Source of the DNA: Hyphomicrobium sp.
GTDB taxonomy: Bacteria; Pseudomonadota; Alphaproteobacteria; Rhizobiales; Hyphomicrobiaceae
Direction: 5' to 3'
DNA: 64,000 bases
Assembly (NCBI GenBank): GCA_030148725.1
Contig: JASBSU010000045.1
Location: forward strand, 1 to 64,000
Position numbers and translations under genes: made by a program
The notes under the pieces: generated by a model
Database searches by the model: none
What the model saw: only the letters and a program-made list of their open reading frames with translations
What the model was told of the DNA's origin: nothing
In this document: in pieces, positions 57,710 through 64,000 of the stretch
Layout of the letters: the number at the start of each line of letters is the position of its first letter
Position numbering within the stretch: the stretch's first letter is position 1

Positions 57710-60592
57710 CTAGCGTCCCGGCTCCTGACGCCCATTGCGCAACGCCTTTAGCCGATACACGAGATCGAGCGCTGCACGCGGGGTGAGATCGTCCGGGTTC
57801 AGTTCGTCGACGGCTTTCTCCAGCGGCGAAGGCCCGGCCGGCGGAGCAGCCACAGTGCGACTTACAGCAAAGAGTGGCAGCTCGTCGAGGCCGCCGTTCC
57901 TGGCATTCTTACGCCCTTCGGTCTTCTCGAGCAGCCCCAGCACTTCCCGTGCGCGCGCCACCACCGGCTCCGGCAACCCGGCAAGCTTGGCGACCTGAAT
58001 ACCGTAGGAGCGATCCGCCGCGCCCGGCTTCACCTTGTGCAGAAATACGATCTCGTCCTGCCACTCGCGCACGTCGATAGTCACGTTGGCGACGCCGTCG
58101 AGACGCCGGGCGAGGACCGTCAGCTCGTGATAGTGCGTGGCAAACAACGAGCGCGCTTTTATCGCGTCATGCAGGTATTCGACGGTCGCCCATGCGATGG
58201 AAAGCCCGTCGAATGTCGCCGTGCCGCGTCCGATCTCATCCAAAATGACCAGCGAGCGCTCGCTCGCCTGGTTGAGGATAGCCGCCGTCTCGACCATCTC
58301 CACCATGAACGTCGAGCGTCCGCGTGCCAGATCGTCCGACGCACCGACGCGGCTGAAGAGACGGTCGACAGCCCCGATCGTCGCCGAGCGCGCCGGCACG
58401 TAGGACCCCATCTGCGCCATCACGGCGATGAGCGCGTTCTGGCGCAGGAAGGTCGACTTGCCCGCCATGTTGGGGCCGGTGACCAGCCAGATGCGGCCTT
58501 TGGCGGTCTCATCCTCGCCACCAGCCTCGCCCTCGCCGAGCACACAATCGTTCTCGATGAACGCGCCGGCTTTCGCCGCCCGCAGCGCCTGTTCAACCAC
58601 CGGATGGCGACCGCCGCGAATATCGAACGCCTGACTGTCGTCGATGATCGGCCGCGTGTAACCCTCGATGCGCGCCAGCTCCGCCAGTGCCGCCGTGGCG
58701 TCGAGTTCCGCCATCGCCGCAGCAACGCGCCCGAGACCATTCGCCTCCCGCTCGATCGCACCGGCAAGCTCCGCGAAAATTTCCTGCTCGAGGTTGAGCG
58801 CCCGCTCGGTCGCCGAGGCGATGCGTCCTTCGATATCGATCAGCTCTGCCGTCGAGAAGCGCACCGCGTTCGCCATCGTTTGGCGGTGCCGGAATGTCTC
58901 TGCGTGCACGCCCTCGAGCAGCGGCTTGGCGTTGCCCTGCGTGACCTCGATGTAGAACCCGAGAATATTGTTGTGACGAACTTTCAGCGATTTGACGCCC
59001 GTCATCTCGACATAACGCGCTTCGAGCGATGCCATCACGCCGCGGCCGTCTTCCTTCAGCCGCCGCGCCTCATCGAGTTCCGGGCGATAGCCGGCCCGCA
59101 CGAATGCGCCGTCGCGCTTCAAATGCGGTGGCTCATCCACCAGTGCCGCGGCCAGATCCGCCCGAAGGCCGGCGCCGACAGCCTGCAATTCGCCTGCGAT
59201 GCGCGACAGATCCGCCGGCAAACCCATGCCGCCAGCCGCGGCTGCAAGCAGCTCAGCGCAGGCATCGGCCGCCACAAGGCCATCGCGCACGCCAGCGAGA
59301 TCGCGCGGCGATCCACGCCCGAACCCCAACCGAGAGATCGCGCGCGCGATGTCGGACGCCATCCGCAACGCCGCGCGCAGATCGCTCCGCAGCGTCTCCT
59401 GATCGATCAGATAGCCAACCGCATCGAGCCGCGCGTTGATGCGCGATACATCCCGCAGCGGGCTCGACAGCCGGGCCGCCAGCTCGCGCGCACCCGCCCC
59501 CGTGAGCGTCCGATCGATCGCCGACAGCAGGCTGCCCTGCTTCTCGCCGGATGCCGAACGCACCAGCTCCAGGCTTGCGCGGCTTGCCGCGTCGATCAGC
59601 AGAATCGAATCCGAGCCAGAACGCTTCGGCGGCCGCAAAACCGGAGCCGCGCCCATCTGCGTCAGCTCGATATATTTGAGCGCCGCTCCGATCGCTGCCA
59701 GCTCCGGCCGCGAGAACGTGCCGAACGCGCCGAGCTCTGAAACCTTCAATTGTGCCTTGAGGCTCGTCTCGCCGGCGAGGCTATCGAAATAGGCGCCGGG
59801 CACCGGCGTCGCGGCGCCTCCCACGCGCTCGATCCACGCGCGCAGCTCAGCGTCTGCAAACAGCGCATCGGCAAATATGACTTCACTCGGCGATAGCCGC
59901 GCAAGCTCTCCCGGAAGATCCGCGCCCAACACCTCTCCCACCTCGACCTCACCCGTCGAGATGTCGACCGAGGCGAGCGCCAGGGTTGTCTGCGGAGCGA
60001 GCACCTCGCTGCCTGCCGCACCACCACCGCGGAACAGTGCCGTGAGGTAATTGCGCGCCTTGGCGTCGAGCAGGGTGTCTTCGGTGAGCGTGCCCGGCGT
60101 CACAAGACGCACCACGTCGCGCTTCACGACCGACTTCGAACCGCGCTTCTTCGCTTCCGCCGGATCTTCGAGCTGCTCGGCCACCGCCACGCGATGTCCG
60201 TGCTTGATGAGGCGGTGCAGATATTCGTCGGCACGGTGGATCGGAACGCCGCACATCGGAATGTCTTCGCCGAGGTGCTTGCCACGCTTCGTCAGCACGA
60301 TCCCAAGCGTCCCAGATGCAATGACCGCATCTTCGAAGAACAGCTCGTAGAAATCGCCCATGCGATACCAGAGCAGGCAATCGGGGTTGGCGGCCTTGAT
60401 CTCGAGGAACTGCGCCATCGAGGGCGTGGCTTCGACATTAGTCGAAGGCGACGCGACCGAAGCGGCCGCAGGCTTGCCTGCTGAACGCGCATCGGCCGCC
60501 ATCTCGACCCCGGGCTCGGCCTGTTCAGCCTCGACCTCGGCATCTGCGACGTGCGCCGCCAGCTCTTTGATTTGCGCGCGTTTTCCCGCCAT
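57710..60592 (-). CDS. mutS: DNA mismatch repair protein MutS
   Basis: Recognises mismatches as a dimer. 960 residues. The mismatch-binding wedge region CLLWYRMGDFYELFFEDA lies near residue 75; the ATPase has Walker A TGPNMAGKSTFLRQNALIAV near residue 700 and Walker B SLVILDEIGRGTATFDGLSIAWA. The first ~58 residues (Ala/Glu-rich) are outside the usual family start, and an internal ATG at 60418 could be used instead. It is divergent from maeB. Confidence 0.97.
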   Translation of the reverse strand: MAGKRAQIKELAAHVADAEVEAEQAEPGVEMAADARSAGKPAAASVASPSTNVEATPSMAQFLEIKAANPDCLLWYRMGDFYELFFEDAVIASGTLGIVLTKRGKHLGEDIPMCGVPIHRADEYLHRLIKHGHRVAVAEQLEDPAEAKKRGSKSVVKRDVVRLVTPGTLTEDTLLDAKARNYLTALFRGGGAAGSEVLAPQTTLALASVDISTGEVEVGEVLGADLPGELARLSPSEVIFADALFADAELRAWIERVGGAATPVPGAYFDSLAGETSLKAQLKVSELGAFGTFSRPELAAIGAALKYIELTQMGAAPVLRPPKRSGSDSILLIDAASRASLELVRSASGEKQGSLLSAIDRTLTGAGARELAARLSSPLRDVSRINARLDAVGYLIDQETLRSDLRAALRMASDIARAISRLGFGRGSPRDLAGVRDGLVAADACAELLAAAAGGMGLPADLSRIAGELQAVGAGLRADLAAALVDEPPHLKRDGAFVRAGYRPELDEARRLKEDGRGVMASLEARYVEMTGVKSLKVRHNNILGFYIEVTQGNAKPLLEGVHAETFRHRQTMANAVRFSTAELIDIEGRIASATERALNLEQEIFAELAGAIEREANGLGRVAAAMAELDATAALAELARIEGYTRPIIDDSQAFDIRGGRHPVVEQALRAAKAGAFIENDCVLGEGEAGGEDETAKGRIWLVTGPNMAGKSTFLRQNALIAVMAQMGSYVPARSATIGAVDRLFSRVGASDDLARGRSTFMVEMVETAAILNQASERSLVILDEIGRGTATFDGLSIAWATVEYLHDAIKARSLFATHYHELTVLARRLDGVANVTIDVREWQDEIVFLHKVKPGAADRSYGIQVAKLAGLPEPVVARAREVLGLLEKTEGRKNARNGGLDELPLFAVSRTVAAPPAGPSPLEKAVDELNPDDLTPRAALDLVYRLKALRNGRQEPGR

Positions 60593-60739
60593 CGGCGGTC
60601 GTCCCCCACTGCCTCGTGCCGCCCCCGGCGGCTCGCAACGATAGCCAGACCGCCTGCTGGGTCAAACGCTACACCGGGGTTGTTCACCGGCAACGCAGCC
60701 TGTTTCGGTAAGCAATTGTTTCAACACGCCCGCGAGCAT

Positions 60740-63058
60740 ATGGTGCGCACCCTTTCCAACCGGATCGCTCAGCTCATGACCAGCGCCCGCAGCCCCAAGG
60801 CCGCCAAGGTGCGCTTCACCGACCAGGAAGCGCTGCAATTCCACGCCCAGGGAAAACCGGGCAAGCTCGAGGTCACGCCGACCAAGCCGCTGACGACCCA
60901 GCGCGACTTGTCCCTTGCCTATTCGCCCGGCGTCGCCGTCCCGGTGCTCGCCATCGCGCAAAACCCGTCGACCGCCTACGATTACACCAACAAGGGCAAC
61001 ATCGTCGCTGTCGTCTCCAACGGCACGGCCATCCTCGGACTTGGCAACCTCGGCGCACTGGCCGCCAAGCCGGTCATGGAGGGCAAGGGCGCGCTCTTCA
61101 AGCGTTTCGCCGACATCGACGCCATCGACCTGCTCGTCAGCACCGAGGACCCGGAGCAGTTCATCAACGCCGTGCGCTACCTCGGCCCATCCTTCGGCGG
61201 CATCAACCTCGAAGACATCAAGGCACCCGACTGCTTCATCATCGAGCAGCGCCTGAAAGAGCTGCTCGACATCCCGGTCTTCCACGACGACCAGCACGGC
61301 ACAGCGATCATCGCCGCCGCCGGCCTCATCAATGCCGCCGAGCTGACGGGACGCGATCTCAAGGACATCAAGCTCGTCGTCAACGGCGCCGGTGCTGCCG
61401 GCATCGCGTGCCTGGAGCTGGCCATCGCGATGGGCATCCCGAAGCAAAACGTCATCCTCTGCGACACCAAGGGCGTCGTCTATCAGGGCCGCAAGGACGG
61501 CATGAACCAGTGGAAGTCGGCTTACGCCGCCAAGACCAAGGCGCGCACGCTGGCAGACGCATTGAAAGGCGCTGACGCTCTGTTCGGCCTCTCGGTCAAA
61601 GGCGCGGTGACCCAGGACATGGTGCGCTCGATGGCCCCCAAGCCCATCATCTTCGCCATGGCCAATCCCGACCCAGAGATAACGCCGGAAGAGGTCGCCG
61701 CCATTCGCGATGACGCCATCGTGGCCACCGGCCGCTCCGACTATCCGAACCAGATCAACAACGTCCTCGGCTTCCCGTTCATCTTCCGCGGCGCGCTCGA
61801 CGTGCAGGCGTCGACGATCAACGAGGCGATGAAGGTTGCAGCAGCGCACGCTCTCGCCGAGCTTGCGCGCGCCGAGGTCCCCGACCAGGTCGCCGCCGCG
61901 TTCTACGGACGCCACGCGACGTTCGGGGCTGAGTACATCATCCCCGCGCCGTTCGATCCGCGCCTCATCTCGACCGTGCCGGTGGCCGTCGCCAAGGCCG
62001 CGATGGATTCCGGCGTCGCGCGCAAACCGATCGTCGATATCGAAGCCTATGTCGCTCGCCTCGAAGGCCGCCTCGATCCGATTGCCGGCTGGCTCCAGTC
62101 GACGTTCAGCGCCGTGCGCGAGAACCCCAAGCGCATGGTCTTCGCCGAGGGCGAAGAGCCTGGCGTCATCCGCGCCGCCCACAGCTACTTCTCGCAAGGC
62201 TTCGGCGTGCCGATCCTCATTGGCTCATCGGAAGGCATCCGCGAGCAGTTCCGCGCCCTCGGCATGTCGCTGCGCCCCGAATACGAGATCATCGACATCC
62301 GCAAGAGCCCGCACCGCGAGGAGTTTACAAACTTCCTCTACGCGCGCCTGCAGCGCCGCGGCTATCTCCGGCGCGACTGCCAGCGCCTCGTCTCCAATGA
62401 TCGCAACATCTTCGCGACCCTCATGGTGGCCCACGGCCTCGCCGATGCGATGGTGACCGGCGTCACACGAAACTGGCGCACCGTTTTTGATGACGTGCAG
62501 CGCGTCCTCGACCCCGAGCCCGGCCGCAATGTGATCGGCGTGTCCCTCGCCATCGTGCGCGGACGCGCGGTCCTCATCGCCGACGCCAGCGTTCATGAGG
62601 TGCCAACCGCCGCCCAGCTGGCGGATATCGCCGTCGAGGCAGCGCGGGCCGCCCGCAACTTCGGTGTCGAGCCGCGTGTTGCCATGTTGGCCTATTCAAC
62701 GTTCGGACAACCGCGCGGCGAGCGCTCCGATACGATCCGCGATGCGCTCGCGATCCTCGACGAGCGTCAGGTCGACTTCGAATACGAGGGCGACTTGGCA
62801 GCCGACGTCGCGCTCAATCGCGACCTGATGCGGCACTATCCGTTCTGCCGCCTGTCCGACACTGCGAACGTGCTCGTCATGCCGGCGTTCCACGCTGCAT
62901 CGATCGCGACCAACATGCTGAAGGAGCTCGGCGGCGCCACGGTGATCGGCCCGATCCTCGTCGGCCTTTCGCGCCCTGTGCAGATACTGGGCTTCGGTGC
63001 GATCGACAGCGACATCGTCAACATGGCCGCCATCGCCGCCTACGACGCCGGGCGTTAG
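60740..63058 (+). CDS. maeB: NADP-dependent malic enzyme (MaeB type)
   Basis: Oxidative decarboxylation of malate to pyruvate with NADPH formation. About 772 residues: a malic-enzyme half ([54 protein letters not shown]) and a C-terminal phosphotransacetylase-like half ([20 protein letters not shown] onward) that is regulatory in this class. The ATG at 60740 is preferred; 60776 is possible. The frame to 60551 overlaps mutS. NADPH and acetyl-CoA balance connect it loosely with PHB turnover by phaZ next door. Confidence 0.95.
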   Translation: MVRTLSNRIAQLMTSARSPKAAKVRFTDQEALQFHAQGKPGKLEVTPTKPLTTQRDLSLAYSPGVAVPVLAIAQNPSTAYDYTNKGNIVAVVSNGTAILGLGNLGALAAKPVMEGKGALFKRFADIDAIDLLVSTEDPEQFINAVRYLGPSFGGINLEDIKAPDCFIIEQRLKELLDIPVFHDDQHGTAIIAAAGLINAAELTGRDLKDIKLVVNGAGAAGIACLELAIAMGIPKQNVILCDTKGVVYQGRKDGMNQWKSAYAAKTKARTLADALKGADALFGLSVKGAVTQDMVRSMAPKPIIFAMANPDPEITPEEVAAIRDDAIVATGRSDYPNQINNVLGFPFIFRGALDVQASTINEAMKVAAAHALAELARAEVPDQVAAAFYGRHATFGAEYIIPAPFDPRLISTVPVAVAKAAMDSGVARKPIVDIEAYVARLEGRLDPIAGWLQSTFSAVRENPKRMVFAEGEEPGVIRAAHSYFSQGFGVPILIGSSEGIREQFRALGMSLRPEYEIIDIRKSPHREEFTNFLYARLQRRGYLRRDCQRLVSNDRNIFATLMVAHGLADAMVTGVTRNWRTVFDDVQRVLDPEPGRNVIGVSLAIVRGRAVLIADASVHEVPTAAQLADIAVEAARAARNFGVEPRVAMLAYSTFGQPRGERSDTIRDALAILDERQVDFEYEGDLAADVALNRDLMRHYPFCRLSDTANVLVMPAFHAASIATNMLKELGGATVIGPILVGLSRPVQILGFGAIDSDIVNMAAIAAYDAGR

Positions 63059-63079
63059 TCTCGACAGATTCCGAACTTG

Positions 63080-63102
63080 GCCGCTCGCGCAACGGGAGCG
63101 GC
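63080..63102. terminator. Hairpin between convergent maeB and phaZ
   Basis: A 7-bp stem GCCGCTC/GAGCGGC with a nine-base loop in the 66-base convergent gap. No T-run on either side. It may serve both genes. Confidence 0.45.
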
Positions 63103-63124
63103 TTCGCCTTCCGCCGGCACCGTG

Positions 63125-64000
63125 TCAGTCCATGGAGAGGATCATATTCCGCACGAGCGGATAGATCTGCCCTTCCCACTTCCGACCGCTAAACACGCCG
63201 TAGTGGCCGACGCCGACCTGCATGTGATGACGCTTCAGATGCGGCCGCAGGCCCGTGCACAAGTCGTGCGCGGCTGCCGTCTGCCCCAGACCACAGATGT
63301 CATCGCGTTCGCCTTCGACCGTGAGCAGCGCGGTCTTGCGAATGGCGGTGAGGTCGACAGGCTCGCCCTTGAACGTCAGTTCGCCCTTCGGCAGCCGCAT
63401 CTCCTGGAACACCCATTTGACGGTCTCCAGGTAGAACTCAGCCGTCAGGTCGAGCACCGCGAAATACTCGTCGTAGAACGTCTTGATGACCTGCGCCTTC
63501 TCAAGGTCGCCGTTGCGCAGGTGCTCGTGCAGCTCCTGATGCGCCGTGTAGTGCCGGTTGATGTTCATCGACACGAAGGCGAACAGCTGCACGAAACCCG
63601 GATACACTTGGCGCCGCGCCCCCGGATAACGCCACGGCACACGCGCGATGAGATTGCGCTCGAACCAGTCGATCGACTTGCTCTGAGCAAGACCGTTGAC
63701 CTTCGTCGGGTTGACGCGCACGTCGACGGGTCCGGCCATCAGCGTCATGCTGGCAGGCTGCGCGGGGTTGCCGTCTGCTGCCATCACCGCGGTCGCAACG
63801 AGCGCCTGGACGCACGGCTGGCACACCGCAACGACGTGCGATCCCGGCCCCATCGTCTCCAGAAACTTGATGAGATAAGCGACGTAGTCGTCGAAGCCGA
63901 AGCGGCCGGCATCGAGACTTACATCGCGCGCGTTGTGCCAATCTGTGATGTAGACGTCGTGATCCACCAGCAGCGTACGCACGGTGTTCCGTAGCAGCGT
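63125..64000 (-). CDS. phaZ: Intracellular polyhydroxyalkanoate depolymerase, 5' end outside window
   Basis: Breaks down stored PHB. The frame runs off the right edge, so the N-terminus is missing; the GTG at 63982 is internal, since upstream codons read TLLRNTVRTLL as in family members. 291 residues are visible. The alpha/beta-hydrolase nucleophile elbow is VVAVCQPCVQ with Cys as nucleophile, as in Ralstonia PhaZ1, and the late His is in VGVGHYGVFSGRKWE. DHDVYITDWHNARDVSLDAGRFGFDDYV is the signature. It implies that the organism stores PHB. Confidence 0.95.
   Translation of the reverse strand, partial: TLLRNTVRTLLVDHDVYITDWHNARDVSLDAGRFGFDDYVAYLIKFLETMGPGSHVVAVCQPCVQALVATAVMAADGNPAQPASMTLMAGPVDVRVNPTKVNGLAQSKSIDWFERNLIARVPWRYPGARRQVYPGFVQLFAFVSMNINRHYTAHQELHEHLRNGDLEKAQVIKTFYDEYFAVLDLTAEFYLETVKWVFQEMRLPKGELTFKGEPVDLTAIRKTALLTVEGERDDICGLGQTAAAHDLCTGLRPHLKRHHMQVGVGHYGVFSGRKWEGQIYPLVRNMILSMD

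Noticed and set aside
60662-62197. Minus-strand frame of 511 codons
   Set aside because: Antisense of maeB, rich in Asp/Gly/Arg/Ala as expected from the complementary codon pattern.

Overview
The window looks like a stretch of chromosome from a GC-rich alphaproteobacterium of the order Hyphomicrobiales, perhaps a Hyphomicrobium-like organism; the genus is a guess. Three gene blocks support the order: an Irr-type iron regulator next to fabA-fabB-fabI, the run tsaB-rimI-fur-plsC-miaB-phoH-ybeY-corC-lnt-xre-metK-trmB, and the run mutS-glnD-murJ-trpS-usp-nfuA. I see no rRNA, tRNA, CRISPR array, prophage or insertion sequence. Both edges cut a gene: a cysteine desulfurase on the left and a PHB depolymerase on the right.

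Left part (1-23 kb), mixed accessory and housekeeping genes. It opens with a cysteine desulfurase carrying a long, disordered Ala/Pro/Ser/Gly-rich N-terminal extension. That is the architecture of the cargo enzyme of Family 2A encapsulin sulfur compartments, and a HAD phosphatase and a sulfate-binding protein follow. Next come an E1-like MoeB/ThiF enzyme, a DUF4189 secreted protein, a 2-hydroxyacid dehydrogenase, an SH3b protein, irr, fabA-fabB-fabI and murI. A divergent csoR/copA copper module has a perfect 19-bp palindromic operator. After it lie a repeat-rich LTXXQ periplasmic protein, the aguA-aguB pathway from agmatine to putrescine, an FAD oxidase, glycerate kinase, and several small genes of unknown function.

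Middle part (23-49 kb), almost entirely on the minus strand. A translationally coupled signalling cassette encodes a CHASE3 histidine kinase, a single-domain receiver and a REC-HisKA_2 kinase. Then comes the classical translation operon rimP-nusA-ylxR-infB-rbfA-truB-rpsO-pnp. The trmB/metK/PraR-like/lnt/corC/ybeY/phoH/miaB/plsC/fur/rimI/tsaB block covers SAM supply, tRNA and ribosome maturation, envelope lipids and metal regulation. A nitroreductase and nfuA follow; nfuA has a 13/14-match Irr (ICE) box in its promoter region, which links it to the irr gene in the same window.

Right part (49-64 kb): usp, trpS, murJ, glnD and mutS on the minus strand, interrupted by two plus-strand envelope genes (a rhomboid protease and an OmpA-family protein), then the NADP-malic enzyme maeB and phaZ. 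An intergenic repeat of about 100 bp occurs three times (near 5.1, 14.2 and 51.1 kb) and is not explained by any gene.
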